Part shown: positions 44,119 through 53,386 of the stretch, one piece after another | Layout: each line of letters starts with the position of its first letter | How positions within the stretch are numbered: position 1 is the stretch's first letter | Source: Roseovarius sp. MMSF_3350 | Lineage (GTDB): Bacteria > Pseudomonadota > Alphaproteobacteria > Rhodobacterales > Rhodobacteraceae | Length of the DNA: 64,000 nucleotides | Assembly: GCF_030733425.1 (NCBI RefSeq) | Contig: NZ_JASHIZ010000015.1 | Coordinates: 1-64,000 of the forward strand | Reading direction: 5' to 3' | Notes under the pieces: model-generated | The model's database searches: none | Seen by the model: only the letters and a program-made list of their open reading frames with translations | Told to the model about the DNA's origin: nothing | Made by a program: the position numbers and the translations under genes

Positions 44119-44826
44119 TTAGATGGCAGTGCTTCTGGCGAGTTCTTCGCTTGTCACGCTATCCCTGTCCGCGCTCAGCTTGACCGCTCCGCGTTCGATC
44201 ACATAGAAACGGTCGCCGAGGTCGAAGGCAAAGCTGAAATACTGCTCGACCAGGATGATTGCGATGTCGCCCTGGGACCGCAGCAGGCGGATTGCCTCGC
44301 CGATCTGCTGGATCACGTTGGGCTGGATGCCCTCGGTCGGCTCATCGAGGAGCAGGACCTTGGGCTTGGTGATGAGCGCGCGGGCGATGGCAAGCTGCTG
44401 TTGCTGCCCGCCCGACAGGTCTCCGCCGCGCCGGGGCATGAATTCCTTGAGGATCGGAAAGAGGTCGAAGATATCGTCGCGCAGGTGGCGTTCGCTGCGC
44501 GGCAGGCAGGCGAAGCCGGTCTCGAGGTTTTCCTCGACCGTCAGGAACGGGAAGATGTCGCGCCCCTGTGGCACGTATCCGATGCCGCGCCGCGCCATGT
44601 CATAGGCGCCGAGTTTGCCGACGGTCTCGCCCGCCAGCGTATAAGTGCCACCCGAGCGGGGATGAGTGCCGGAGAGCGCCTTGAGCAGGGAGGTCTTGCC
44701 GACGCCGTTGGTGCCCATGATGCAAGTCACTTCGCCCAGACGTGCGCCCATGTCGATGCCGTTCAGGATCTGGCTGCCGCCGTAGTGGAGGGTCAGGCCC
44801 TCGACGCTCAGGATGTCATCGGCCAA
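44119..44826 (-). CDS. urtE: Urea ABC transporter ATPase UrtE
   Basis: UrtE is the LivF-type ATPase of the urea importer. The 235-residue protein has Walker A GTNGVGKTS at 38-46, GYVPQGRDIFPFLTVEENL near 82, the signature LSGGQQQQLAIARAL near 138, and LLLDEPTEGIQP, the UrtE version of Walker B. It overlaps urtD by 11 bases and ends the operon. Confidence 0.94.
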   Translation of the reverse strand: MADDILSVEGLTLHYGGSQILNGIDMGARLGEVTCIMGTNGVGKTSLLKALSGTHPRSGGTYTLAGETVGKLGAYDMARRGIGYVPQGRDIFPFLTVEENLETGFACLPRSERHLRDDIFDLFPILKEFMPRRGGDLSGGQQQQLAIARALITKPKVLLLDEPTEGIQPNVIQQIGEAIRLLRSQGDIAIILVEQYFSFAFDLGDRFYVIERGAVKLSADRDSVTSEELARSTAI

Positions 44827-45556
44827 GATACACCTCGATCACGTTTTCATTCTTGGTGACATGGTCGATGGAGCCTTCGGCCAGCACCGAGCCTTCGTGC
44901 AGCACCGTGACCTTGCAGCCGAGGCGGCGGACGAATTCCATGTCATGTTCGACGACGACGACGGCGCGGGTTCTGGCGGCTTCGCGCAGCAGGTCGGTGG
45001 TCTTCTCGCGCTCGGCGGTGGTCATGCCCGCCGCGGGTTCATCGACCAGCAGAAGCTGCGGTTCCTGCGCCAGCAGCATCCCGATCTCCAGCCATTGTTT
45101 CTGACCGTGCGAGAGTTCGCCAGATTTGCGCTGAAGCGCCTGCGCGAGGCCGATCGTGCCCGCCAAATCGGCGACGCGGTCGCGGTCTTCGGCGCTGGGC
45201 TTGAAGAAGAGGACGGCGAAGGGCGAGCGGGGTTTGCGCAGGGCCATCATCAGGTTCTCGAACACGGTCTGGTCCTCGAACACGGTGGGGCGCTGAAACT
45301 TGCGGCCGACACCCGCCATGGCGATGGTGCTTTCCGATTTGCCCAGCAGGGAGATGGGCGGCTCGCCCCAGAGCACGCGGCCTTCGTCGGGCTTCGTCTT
45401 GCCGGTGACCACGTCCATGAAGGTGGTCTTGCCCGCGCCGTTGGGGCCGATGACGGCGCGTAGTTCCTTGTTGGCGATAGAGAAGGACAGGTTGTTCAAT
45501 GCCTTGAAACCGTCGAAGCTGACCGAGACGCCGGAAACCTCCAGAAGCTGGCTCAT
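44816..45556 (-). CDS. urtD: Urea ABC transporter ATPase UrtD
   Basis: UrtD is the LivG-type ATPase partner. The 246-residue protein has Walker A GPNGAGKTT at 37-45, VGRKFQRPTVFE near 88 and the UrtD-type signature LSHGQKQWLEIG near 150 in place of LSGGQ, then LLLVDEPAAGMT. The start at 45556 overlaps the urtC stop as ATGA; an upstream extension of the frame is antisense-like over urtC. Confidence 0.94.
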   Translation of the reverse strand: MSQLLEVSGVSVSFDGFKALNNLSFSIANKELRAVIGPNGAGKTTFMDVVTGKTKPDEGRVLWGEPPISLLGKSESTIAMAGVGRKFQRPTVFEDQTVFENLMMALRKPRSPFAVLFFKPSAEDRDRVADLAGTIGLAQALQRKSGELSHGQKQWLEIGMLLAQEPQLLLVDEPAAGMTTAEREKTTDLLREAARTRAVVVVEHDMEFVRRLGCKVTVLHEGSVLAEGSIDHVTKNENVIEVYLGR

Positions 45557-46815
45557 TTGTCGGCCTCCTGTTCGCGCAGAGCGCCCTGGTCGGGGCCGAG
45601 GTCGGCGCCGTGGCGGTTGGGGGTCAGGCAATCCGCCAGCAGGTCGAAGAGCCCGCCGATTCCCTTGGGGGCAAAGAGCGTGACCGCAACGAATGACACG
45701 CCAAGCAAGACCGTCCACCAGTCGACCCACTGGATGCGCCAGCTGCCCAGCACGATGTCGGGGGCCTGTCCACCAGTGAACCACGTCGATAGAAGCGATA
45801 CGAAAGCGGCGCCGATGACTGCCCCGTAAAGCCGCCCGCGCCCGCCGATGGCGACCCAGACGGCGAGATAGATCGAGGCGATGGGCGCCAGTTCGGCGGG
45901 GTTGATGATGCCGGCCTGCGGGTAATAGAGCGCGCCGGCGATGCCGGCGATGACCGCCGACAGGGTGAAGACGAAAAGCTTGTACGCCTCGACCGGGTAA
46001 CCGAGGAATCGCACCCGGGCCTCGTCATCGCGGATGCCGCGCAGGACCGAGCCGAACTTGCCCGACACGACCCATGTGGCCAACCAGAAGCCCAAGGCGA
46101 GAGCAAGCGCCGAGGCCCAGAGGAACCACACCGAGACGACGGATTGCGGGACATTGCCGAGGCCGGGCAGGTTTTGCAGGCCCGAAAGGCCGTTGTTGCC
46201 GCGCAACCCGCTGTCGTTCTGAAAGAGGTAGAGGGCGAGGGCGAGGGTCATCGCCTGGGTCAGGATCGACAGGTACACTCCCGTCACCCGGCTGCGGAAG
46301 GCGAACCAGCCGAAGACCAGGGCCAGCAGACCGGGCACCAACACCACGGCGGCAAGTTGCAGGGGCAGGGAGTGGGCGACCGCCCAGATGGGCGGGAACT
46401 CGGACGCGCCGACGACGCCGAAGATCTGGCTGGCGATGCCGTCGGAGATTTGTTCGGGCGTGGGCGGCAGTGCTTGTGCGGACATGCTTTCGACCACGAT
46501 GAGGCGGGTGCGTTCATACATCAGCCACATGCCGATGGCGTAGCCGCCCAGCCCGAAAAAGGCCATGTGCCCGAGCGACAGGATTCCGCAATAGCCCCAG
46601 ACGAGGTCCATCGCCAGTGCCACGAGGCAAAGGCAGAGCGTCTTGCCCAGCGTCTTGACGAAGCTGGTGGAAATCACGCCGATGCCGAACCCTTCGGACA
46701 GGATGGTGACGCCGACAGTAAAGAGCGCGAGGCAGGCCATGAAGATCAGGATCGCCGGAAAGCGCAGAGCCAAGGGCTGGCGCGGGGCGGTGCCGGTTAG
46801 GGTGCTGTCGGTCAT
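45553..46815 (-). CDS. urtC: Urea ABC transporter permease UrtC
   Basis: UrtC is the LivM-type permease. The 420-residue protein has about ten hydrophobic segments, LVWGYCGILSLGHMAFFGLGGYA near 70-92, NNGLSGLQNLPGL near 210, and GGRGRLYGAVIGAAF near 318. Length and motifs match UrtC. It starts one base after the urtB stop and overlaps urtD. Confidence 0.94.
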   Translation of the reverse strand: MTDSTLTGTAPRQPLALRFPAILIFMACLALFTVGVTILSEGFGIGVISTSFVKTLGKTLCLCLVALAMDLVWGYCGILSLGHMAFFGLGGYAIGMWLMYERTRLIVVESMSAQALPPTPEQISDGIASQIFGVVGASEFPPIWAVAHSLPLQLAAVVLVPGLLALVFGWFAFRSRVTGVYLSILTQAMTLALALYLFQNDSGLRGNNGLSGLQNLPGLGNVPQSVVSVWFLWASALALALGFWLATWVVSGKFGSVLRGIRDDEARVRFLGYPVEAYKLFVFTLSAVIAGIAGALYYPQAGIINPAELAPIASIYLAVWVAIGGRGRLYGAVIGAAFVSLLSTWFTGGQAPDIVLGSWRIQWVDWWTVLLGVSFVAVTLFAPKGIGGLFDLLADCLTPNRHGADLGPDQGALREQEADK

Positions 46816-46816
46816 G

Positions 46817-48772
46817 TCAGGCCTCCGCCGCCCGGCCCTTGAGCGCGATGATGCCGCGCGGCCGGAACTGTATGAAGAGGATGATGAAGAGGATCATGTA
46901 GGTCTGGGCCGCCAAGGTATTCGAGGGGTTGAGCCATTCGATGCCTTTCTGAAGCGAGCCGACCAGCGTGGCGCCCAGCAGCGTGCCCCAGATGTTGCCG
47001 ACGCCGCCGACGACCACGGTCATGAAGCTTTGCACGATGTAGTCCGCGCCCATTTCGGACGTGACCTTGGCGTATAGCCCGATGGCAACGCCCGCGATGC
47101 CCGCGATGCCCGAGCCGAAGCCGAAGGTCAGCATGTTGATCCGGTCGGGGTTGATGCCCATAGAGGCCGCCATGCGGGGGTTCTGCGTCACCGCGCGCAC
47201 CTCCAGCCCCAGCCGGGTGCGGTTCATCACCAGGAGGAACAGCGCAAGGAAGAGCAGCGCCAGCACGAAGATCGCGATGCGGATATAGCTGATTGAAACG
47301 ATGTCGTTGAATACAAGCGACCCGTCGAGCCAGCCGGGGGCCGTCAGCGGGCGGGCCTGCGTGCCGAAGATGTTCTTGGCGATCTGTTGCAGCGCGATGG
47401 AGATGCCGAAGGTGGCCAGCAGCGTTTCCAGCGGGCGGTGATAGAGCCAGCGGATGACCAGCCGTTCCATCGCCACACCCGCCGCGAAGGTCACGGCAAA
47501 GGCCAGCGGGATGGCGAGGATGACCGACAGCGTCTGGTCGGGGATGATCTGCTGCACGACGAAGCCGGTATAAGCGCCCATCATGATGAATTCGCCATGG
47601 GCCATGTTGATCACCCGCATCACGCCGAAAGTGATGGCGAGACCGATGGCGGCGAGGAAATAGATCGAGCCGAGCGAGATGGCATCGAGCGCGAGGTCTG
47701 CGGCCTGATTGACCGCGACGCGGGTCTCGATGCCGTTGAGCGCGTCCATCGCGGCCATCGCGACGGCAGGCGGGGCGCCGGTGAAGATCTCGTAGAAGGT
47801 GTATCGGTCCAGCGTCTCGTCGATCTCGGCCTCTGTGGCGACGGGGTCGACCGTGCCTTGCTCGGCCAGCTTGGCGTAGGCCATGTCGCGGGCGTCTTCG
47901 GTGTCGAGGGATGCCACCTGGATGCCAGCGACAGCCTCTCCGTCTATATTGGCGACAAGTGCTGCAGCCTTGTCGGCGCGGCTGATGCGGGGCTTGGCGA
48001 AACCTTCGGTGACCAGAAGGTCATAGGCCGCTTCGCGCGTCAGAGCTTCGGAGCCCGGTTTCAGGACGCGGGCAACTTCCGGGCCTTCAGGTTCGGTTTC
48101 GGTCGCCTCGAGGTCTGTCGTGACCAGCGGGTTGAGCGCGCCGCGCAGGTCGACGCCCAAGTCACCCTTGAAGCTTTCGATGGCGGCGATGCGTTCGTCT
48201 TCGGTTTCACCGAAACGGATGGTCAGCAGACGTTCGAGCCGTTCCGCGCGAGCCTTGAGGGTCGGACTCGTCTCGGCCTCGATCGCCTCGCGCAGGGGGG
48301 CGAGGTGCGAGGCTTCGGCGTCACGCTCGATGTTATTGATTGCGGTGCGGCGGGTGGCGATGTCTTCGGCGGTCAGCTGGAACTTGACCAGCGCGGCACC
48401 GATCATCTTGCGGACACCGGAATTGGGTTTGGACTGGTCGTAGTCGTCGTCGGGCAACTCGCCCAGGGCCGTGTCACCGGCAAAGTCGAAGCCGCGGATC
48501 GTGTCGCGGTCGATCTCTTCGGCCCAGATGAAAAGGCCGGTCTCAACGTTGCGCCAGAGTTCCTTGTCCTGCCATTTGCGCAGGACGGTCTGCGCCTCGG
48601 GGAGGCCGCTGGATGCGATGGCGTCGATGGTGGGCGCGACCTTGGTGCGCGATGGCTTGGCCAACTGGTCTGCATGTACCTGCAGGAGTTGCTGGATCGG
48701 TGCGTCGGCCTGTTGCGCCGTTGCGGGCAGACATGCGACGAGGAATGCGAGGATCAGCGGCAGGCGTGCCAT
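46817..48772 (-). CDS. urtB: Urea ABC transporter permease UrtB with large periplasmic extension
   Basis: UrtB is the LivH-type permease. The 651-residue protein has a signal peptide (about 1-19), a long extracytoplasmic part of about 350 residues rich in Glu and Arg helices, and a membrane part from about 360 with INMAHGEFIMMGAY and the closing FRPRGIIALKGR. UrtB proteins usually have such an extension, but this one is at the long end. It is separated from urtA by 66 bases holding a hairpin. Confidence 0.92.
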   Translation of the reverse strand: MARLPLILAFLVACLPATAQQADAPIQQLLQVHADQLAKPSRTKVAPTIDAIASSGLPEAQTVLRKWQDKELWRNVETGLFIWAEEIDRDTIRGFDFAGDTALGELPDDDYDQSKPNSGVRKMIGAALVKFQLTAEDIATRRTAINNIERDAEASHLAPLREAIEAETSPTLKARAERLERLLTIRFGETEDERIAAIESFKGDLGVDLRGALNPLVTTDLEATETEPEGPEVARVLKPGSEALTREAAYDLLVTEGFAKPRISRADKAAALVANIDGEAVAGIQVASLDTEDARDMAYAKLAEQGTVDPVATEAEIDETLDRYTFYEIFTGAPPAVAMAAMDALNGIETRVAVNQAADLALDAISLGSIYFLAAIGLAITFGVMRVINMAHGEFIMMGAYTGFVVQQIIPDQTLSVILAIPLAFAVTFAAGVAMERLVIRWLYHRPLETLLATFGISIALQQIAKNIFGTQARPLTAPGWLDGSLVFNDIVSISYIRIAIFVLALLFLALFLLVMNRTRLGLEVRAVTQNPRMAASMGINPDRINMLTFGFGSGIAGIAGVAIGLYAKVTSEMGADYIVQSFMTVVVGGVGNIWGTLLGATLVGSLQKGIEWLNPSNTLAAQTYMILFIILFIQFRPRGIIALKGRAAEA

Positions 48773-48799
48773 GCACGGGCCTCCTTATCGGAAGGGGGT

Positions 48800-48824
48800 A
48801 AAGGGCGGCGCGTGGCCGCCCTTT
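48800..48824 (-). terminator. Intercistronic hairpin between urtA and urtB
   Basis: AAAGGGCGGC and GCCGCCCTTT form a perfect 10-bp stem with a five-base loop. Without a long U-tract it is probably a partial terminator or an RNA-stabilising structure giving more binding protein than permease. Confidence 0.6.
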
Positions 48825-48838
48825 CGGTTCTCAGGAGA

Positions 48839-50113
48839 TCAGTAGTTCGATTCGATCTGCACGCAGGTCTCGGTCTCGGTGTTGTACATACCGCACTCGA
48901 GCTCCTGCCAGTCGGACTTCAGCACGGCCGATTCCGGCAGGAAGTCGGTCCACGCGTCACCCGGCACTTCCTCGGTCTGGCTGATGATGTCGAACTGCCC
49001 GTCTTCCTGGATCTCGCCGATCAGGACGGGCTTGGCCAGGTGGTGGTTCGGCAGCATGACCGCGGTGCCGCCGGTCAGGTTCGGGAATTCCTGCCCGTAC
49101 ATGGCGGTGCGGACCGCGTCGACATCGGTGGTGCCGGCCTCTTCCGCGGCGTTCACCCACATATTGAAGCCGATGTAATGCGCCTCCATCGGGTCGTTGG
49201 TTACGCGTTCCTCGCCCATGCGGGCTTTCCACGCTTCGACCCATTCGGCGTTGGCGTCGGTATCGGCGGACTGGAAGTAGTTCCATGCCGCCAGGTGGCC
49301 GACGAGGTTCGAGGTGTCGAGGCCCGAAAGCTCTTCCTCGCCCACCGAGAACGCGACTACGGGGATGTCATCGGCTGACACGCCTTGGGCCGCCAGTTCC
49401 TTGTAGAAGCCCACGTTGGCGTCGCCGTTGATGGTGGAGATCACGCCCACCTGCTTGCCACCTGCGCCGAGCGCCACGACGTCCGACACGATCTTGGACC
49501 AGTCGGAGTGACCGAAGGGGGTGTAGTTGACGAAGATGTCCTCGTCAGCGATGCCCTTGGATTTAAGGTAGGATTCCAGGATGTTGTTCGTGGTGCGCGG
49601 ATAGACATAATCGGTGCCCAGTAGCGCGAAGCTTTCGACGCCCAGTTCATCGAGGAAGTAATCCGTGGCGGGGATCGCCTGCTGGTTGGGCGCGGCGCCG
49701 GTGTAGAACACGTTCTTGGAGCTTTCCTCGCCCTCGTACTGGACTGGGTAGAACAGCAGGCCGTTGAGTTCCTCGATTACGGGCAGAACCGACTTGCGGC
49801 TGACGCTCGTCCAGTTGCCGAAGATCACGTCGACCTCGTGTACGGTCAGAAGTTCGCGCGCCTTCTCGGCGAAGAGCGGCCAGTCAGAGGCAGGATCGAC
49901 GACCACCGCTTCCAATTGGCAGCCCAGAACGCCTCCTTTTTCGTTCTGCTGCTCGATCAGCATTTCCATGGTGTCCTTGAGCGTGGTCTCCGAGATTGCC
50001 ATGGTGCCGGACAACGAGTGCAGCACGCCGACCTTGATCGGGCAGTCCTGCGCCATCGCGGGCAGCGCGGTCGCCATTACGGCAGCGACAGTGCTCAACA
50101 GCTTTTTAGACAT
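48839..50113 (-). CDS. urtA: Urea-binding periplasmic protein UrtA
   Basis: UrtA captures urea in the periplasm for UrtBCDE. The 424-residue protein has a signal peptide (about 1-21, ending AMAQD), then IKVGVLHSLSGTMAISE, FGNWTSVSRKSVLPV near 98, FYPVQYEGEESSKNVFYTGAAPNQQ near 122, and NYFQSADTDAN near 286, all characteristic of UrtA (FmdD-like) proteins. The start at 50113 is correct for the signal peptide. A sigma-54-type promoter lies about 105-120 bases upstream. Confidence 0.95.
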   Translation of the reverse strand: MSKKLLSTVAAVMATALPAMAQDCPIKVGVLHSLSGTMAISETTLKDTMEMLIEQQNEKGGVLGCQLEAVVVDPASDWPLFAEKARELLTVHEVDVIFGNWTSVSRKSVLPVIEELNGLLFYPVQYEGEESSKNVFYTGAAPNQQAIPATDYFLDELGVESFALLGTDYVYPRTTNNILESYLKSKGIADEDIFVNYTPFGHSDWSKIVSDVVALGAGGKQVGVISTINGDANVGFYKELAAQGVSADDIPVVAFSVGEEELSGLDTSNLVGHLAAWNYFQSADTDANAEWVEAWKARMGEERVTNDPMEAHYIGFNMWVNAAEEAGTTDVDAVRTAMYGQEFPNLTGGTAVMLPNHHLAKPVLIGEIQEDGQFDIISQTEEVPGDAWTDFLPESAVLKSDWQELECGMYNTETETCVQIESNY

Positions 50114-50218
50114 TTATTCAGTCCCCTTTGCGTAACGCGCAGGGTGCTTGTGGACTAAAGTCGAATGTCCCATATATCCCCCACGCAACTTGTTGCGGAG
50201 TGCGGTGGTGATCTGGAT

Positions 50219-50234
50219 TGCAAGGCCTGCACCA
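50219..50234 (-). promoter_or_regulatory. Sigma-54-type promoter of the urt operon
   Basis: On the minus strand TGGTGCAGGCCTTGCA fits the consensus TGGYRYR-N4-TTGCW at every position. Transcription would start about 50,205, leaving a 90-base leader before urtA. Urea uptake under NtrC/RpoN nitrogen control is common. A palindrome CGCAAC-TT-GTTGCG (50,184-50,197) lies just downstream. Confidence 0.55.
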
Positions 50235-50407
50235 TCGCACGTTCGACAGGACAAGATTCGTCCGTCGGGAACAGTGCTTCCACAAGCTTCTGCGCTGCGG
50301 CGAGGATGCAGCGGCGTAACGAGCCAAAACCTGCGGCAGGAGCCCAATTTTTCAGCGCGATTCGCGGTGTTCGCCTGTTTTTTGACCGGTCGCTCTGTGC
50401 GCGACGA

Positions 50408-50782
50408 TCAGCTGTCCAGCAGCAAGCTTTGGCAATAGCCGATCTCGACTTCGGCGCGGCGTCTGGCCCAGCGGGCGATGCCGGGATCGCCAGAGAATTG
50501 TGCCAGGTTCAGAATGTGCGCATGCGCGCTTTTGGCCTTTATCCGTTGGTCCATGAGGACGCTGCGCATGCCATGTGGAGTCACGGAAGCGAGCATGTCC
50601 TCGAAACGCGCCCGCCGCCGTTCCAGCGCTTCGGCCTTGGCATCCCGCATCAGCCACGCATGTTCAAGTTCTGCGGAAAAGCGCCCGGTGCACCCGGCGA
50701 AAACTTGCGGTAGCGTGGCGGCGGCGGCCGGGCCGCCAAGCAGGATGCTCAGAGCAATGATGATAGTTTTCAATCCGCTCAT
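50408..50782 (-). CDS. Small secreted protein of unknown function between urt and ure
   Basis: The 124-residue protein has a signal peptide (about 1-22, PAAAAT) and a mature helical, charged region with two cysteines (Cys31 and Cys117) at opposite ends, which could form a disulfide that closes the chain. It has no recognised domain. It lies between the urt operon and the divergent ureD, 294 bases before urtA on the same strand. A role in urea or nickel handling is a guess from position. The start is chosen for the signal peptide; the Shine-Dalgarno is weak. Confidence 0.7.
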   Translation of the reverse strand: MSGLKTIIIALSILLGGPAAAATLPQVFAGCTGRFSAELEHAWLMRDAKAEALERRRARFEDMLASVTPHGMRSVLMDQRIKAKSAHAHILNLAQFSGDPGIARWARRRAEVEIGYCQSLLLDS

Positions 50783-50871
50783 TTCTTGATCATCACGCCA
50801 ATAAAGCAGGCGGGCAAGTGATGTTTTTCCACCGCTTCAAGGCCCGCTTGACGTGTGGCCAATCCATCTCA

Positions 50872-50898
50872 TGCACGCCTGTTTTAAAGGCAGGTGCA
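50872..50898. promoter_or_regulatory. Interrupted palindrome upstream of ureD
   Basis: TGCACGCCTG and CAGGTGCA (mismatch of one extra base) with a nine-base centre form an inverted repeat between the divergent 124-residue gene and ureD. The TGCAC/GTGCA ends recall NtrC sites. The rest of 50,783-51,017 shows no gene. Confidence 0.35.
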
Positions 50899-51017
50899 AG
50901 AATATCGCAAAATTAATAGGCGCATGGATGGGGCGTTGTGGCCGCCGGAAACGCTTGGGCTGGATCAGGTGGCGCGGTGCATGCTCGGTTCCGGCGTCCT
51001 GGTAAGCGAAAGCCCCT

Positions 51018-51854
51018 ATGCACCTTGTTCAGAACTTCGAGGCCTCCGCCGACGCACCGCGCCTTCCCCGGGCGATCGGCCAGTTGCGCGTGTCCTCCAA
51101 GATGCGCGACGGGACCAGTTGCATCGACGCGCTGTACAGCGCGGGCTGCGCACGGGCTGTCTTTCCGCGCCGAACGGATGCCGTTGAGGCCATCGTGGTG
51201 AACACGTCGGGAGGGCTGACGGGGGGTGACAGTTTCGACGTCGACGCACGCGCCGGACGTGGCAGCAGGCTGGTGATCACGACGCAAGCCGCCGAACGGG
51301 CATATCGCAGCACCAGCGGGCAGGCGCGCGTCAGAACGAAGATTGCCGTAGAGGCAGAGGCGACGATGTGCTGGCTTCCGCAGGAATTGCTGATCTTCGA
51401 AGGGGCGGCTCTCGATCGGCGGCTGGATGTCGACCTGTCCGCGAAAGCGGCGGAATTCTTAATGGCCGAGCCGATCGTCCTGGGCCGTACCGCCATGCGC
51501 GAAGTGATCCATGATGCGACCTTTCTCGACAGGATCAGCGTTCGGCGCGGCGGGCGACCGGTCTATGAAGACCGCCTTTCGCTGACGGGCGATGTGCAGG
51601 CGCTTCTGGATCAGACCGCGACCGCAGGCGGGATGCAGGCGATGGCCAGCGCGCTCTATGTCGGCCCCCGTGCCGAAGCTCTGCTGCAACAGGTGCGCGC
51701 GCTTCTGCCGGCAACCGGAGGGGCCAGCCTGCTTCGTCCGGATATACTCGTGGTCCGACTGCTTGGGGGGGATGGTTTCATGCTGCGGTCGGCGCTGTGT
51801 CCGGTGCTTGAGGCATTGTCCGGGGCCGTACTGCCAAGATCCTGGAGGCTTTGA
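51018..51854 (+). CDS. ureD: Urease accessory protein UreD
   Basis: UreD (UreH) binds the apo-urease and recruits UreF and UreG for nickel insertion. The 278-residue protein has [13 protein letters not shown] near 62-74 and [10 protein letters not shown] near 88, both UreD signatures, with [11 protein letters not shown] near 119. The start ATG has only a weak Shine-Dalgarno, but the N-terminus fits. It is the first gene of the ure operon and its stop lies five bases before ureA. Confidence 0.94.
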   Translation: MHLVQNFEASADAPRLPRAIGQLRVSSKMRDGTSCIDALYSAGCARAVFPRRTDAVEAIVVNTSGGLTGGDSFDVDARAGRGSRLVITTQAAERAYRSTSGQARVRTKIAVEAEATMCWLPQELLIFEGAALDRRLDVDLSAKAAEFLMAEPIVLGRTAMREVIHDATFLDRISVRRGGRPVYEDRLSLTGDVQALLDQTATAGGMQAMASALYVGPRAEALLQQVRALLPATGGASLLRPDILVVRLLGGDGFMLRSALCPVLEALSGAVLPRSWRL

Positions 51855-51859
51855 GAAAC

Positions 51860-52162
51860 ATGCAACTTACGCCAAGAGAAAAGGACAAGCTGATGATCGC
51901 GATGGCGGCAGAAGTCGCGCGCAAGCGCCTCGCGCGGGGGGTGAAGCTGAATTACCCCGAAGCGATTGCCCTGATCACCGATGCGGTCGTGGAGGGCGCG
52001 CGCGACGGCCGATCTGTCGCAGACATGATGGCGGCCGGGGCCGAAGTGGTCTCGCGCGGTCAATGCATGCAAGGGGTACCTGAAATGATCCATGAGGTTC
52101 AGGTCGAGGCTACCTTTCCCGACGGCACCAAGCTTGTCACCGTTCACAATCCCATCCGCTGA
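51860..52162 (+). CDS. ureA: Urease gamma subunit
   Basis: UreA is the small subunit of the three-subunit nickel urease. The 100-residue protein begins [13 protein letters not shown] and ends [15 protein letters not shown], as in the family, at the normal length. A TTG three codons upstream is in frame but the ATG gives the conserved start; GGAGG lies eleven bases before it. Confidence 0.97.
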   Translation: MQLTPREKDKLMIAMAAEVARKRLARGVKLNYPEAIALITDAVVEGARDGRSVADMMAAGAEVVSRGQCMQGVPEMIHEVQVEATFPDGTKLVTVHNPIR

Positions 52163-52182
52163 CCCGATAGGAGACATAATCC

Positions 52183-52758
52183 ATGCGACGCCTCGCCCTT
52201 ACCCTCGTTCCTGCCTTGCTGGCTGCCGGCCCGGCACTTGCCCATCTCGATCCGGGTGAACACGGTTCTTTCGCGGCGGGTTTCTCGCATCCGGTATTCG
52301 GGGCCGACCATATTATGGCGATGGTTGCGGTAGGGCTGTGGGCGGCCAGCCTTGGCGGACGGGCCTTTTGGGCATTGCCGGCGGGATTTGTGGGCGCGAT
52401 GGCCGGTGGGTTCGTGATGGCACTGGGCGGTGTGCCGCTGCCCCTGGTCGAGCCGATGATCCTCGCTTCGGTGCTTTTGCTTGGGCTGTTGATCGCGCTT
52501 GCGGCGCGGCTGCCATTGCCTGCGGCCGTGACGATCGTGGCGGCGATGGGTCTCTTTCACGGTCACGCGCACGGGGCCGAGATCGGCAGCGCGGGGGCGC
52601 TGGCCTACCTTGCGGGTTTCGTCGTCGCGACGGGGGTGCTGCACGCGCTGGGCGCCGCCGCCGGCTGGGCACTGGGCCGGTCGGGCGGCGCTTTGCTGTC
52701 ACGTGGGGCCGGGCTGGCGGTCGCCATTGGCGGGTCTGCGCTGGTCATGGGGGGATGA
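52183..52758 (+). CDS. ureJ: HupE/UreJ-family nickel permease
   Basis: The 191-residue membrane protein has a signal-like N-terminus (about 1-20), [19 protein letters not shown] near 36-54 with the conserved HxxxGxDH motif, and [11 protein letters not shown] near 127. It has about six hydrophobic helices. HupE/UreJ proteins import nickel for urease or hydrogenase. Its place between ureA and ureB, inside the structural genes, agrees with nickel supply for this urease. Confidence 0.88.
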   Translation: MRRLALTLVPALLAAGPALAHLDPGEHGSFAAGFSHPVFGADHIMAMVAVGLWAASLGGRAFWALPAGFVGAMAGGFVMALGGVPLPLVEPMILASVLLLGLLIALAARLPLPAAVTIVAAMGLFHGHAHGAEIGSAGALAYLAGFVVATGVLHALGAAAGWALGRSGGALLSRGAGLAVAIGGSALVMGG

Positions 52759-52762
52759 GGCG

Positions 52763-53068
52763 ATGATACCCGGAGAAATTTTTGCCGCAGAAGGCGCGCT
52801 GGAGTTGAACGCTGACCGTCAGGCTATCACGTTGGAGGTCGCGAATACAGGCGACCGGCCCGTTCAGGTGGGCAGCCACTACCACTTTGCCGAGACGAAC
52901 CCGGCGCTTGATTTCGATCGTGACGCCGCCCGTGGCCACCGTCTGGACATCGCCGCCGGTACTGCCGTGCGGTTCGAGCCGGGCCAGCGCCGCGAGGTAC
53001 AGTTGATCCCCATCTCGGGCGCGCGCCGAATTTTTGGATTCAACCAGCAGGTCATGGGAGAGCTATGA
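52763..53068 (+). CDS. ureB: Urease beta subunit
   Basis: UreB is the second small urease subunit. The 101-residue protein has the family core [18 protein letters not shown] near 35-52, [10 protein letters not shown] near 65, and ends [16 protein letters not shown]. The ATG at 52763 follows ureJ after four bases, and the stop overlaps the next gene as ATGA. Confidence 0.96.
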   Translation: MIPGEIFAAEGALELNADRQAITLEVANTGDRPVQVGSHYHFAETNPALDFDRDAARGHRLDIAAGTAVRFEPGQRREVQLIPISGARRIFGFNQQVMGEL

Positions 53069-53382
53069 TGGGTCGCACATCCGACGCAATGAATGCTTGG
53101 TCGAACGCGCTCGAAGCCGGGATGATCATGGCCGAGGCCTATGCCGTCATCGCCATGCGGCTTTGGGGCATGGCCGGGCTGTGGGCGGTCACACCGTCCG
53201 AAAACCACCGCATGATGTCCGAAAAGGCGGCGGCATTGACGCGCTCGATGCTCGATGCCAACACCGCTGCCTTTCGCGGTGGTGACCCGTCCCGGATCAT
53301 CGCCGCCGCGATGAAGCCCGTCCGGCAGAAAACCCGTGCCAACGCCCGCCGCCTCGCCAAACGCGGTCCGAAGAGAAGGTAA
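53065..53382 (+). CDS. Small helical protein between ureB and ureC, unknown function
   Basis: The 105-residue protein is predicted to be nearly all helix, with [20 protein letters not shown], several methionines and a very basic C-terminus ([19 protein letters not shown]). It recalls phasin-like helical proteins, but that is tentative. The overlap with ureB (ATGA) and the four-base gap before ureC place it firmly inside the urease transcript. Its function is not known. Confidence 0.8.
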   Translation: MMGRTSDAMNAWSNALEAGMIMAEAYAVIAMRLWGMAGLWAVTPSENHRMMSEKAAALTRSMLDANTAAFRGGDPSRIIAAAMKPVRQKTRANARRLAKRGPKRR

Positions 53383-53386
53383 GTTT

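Noticed and set aside
47387-49378. Open frame of 663 codons antisense to urtB and urtA
   Set aside because: Opposite strand of two confident genes; no recognisable motif.
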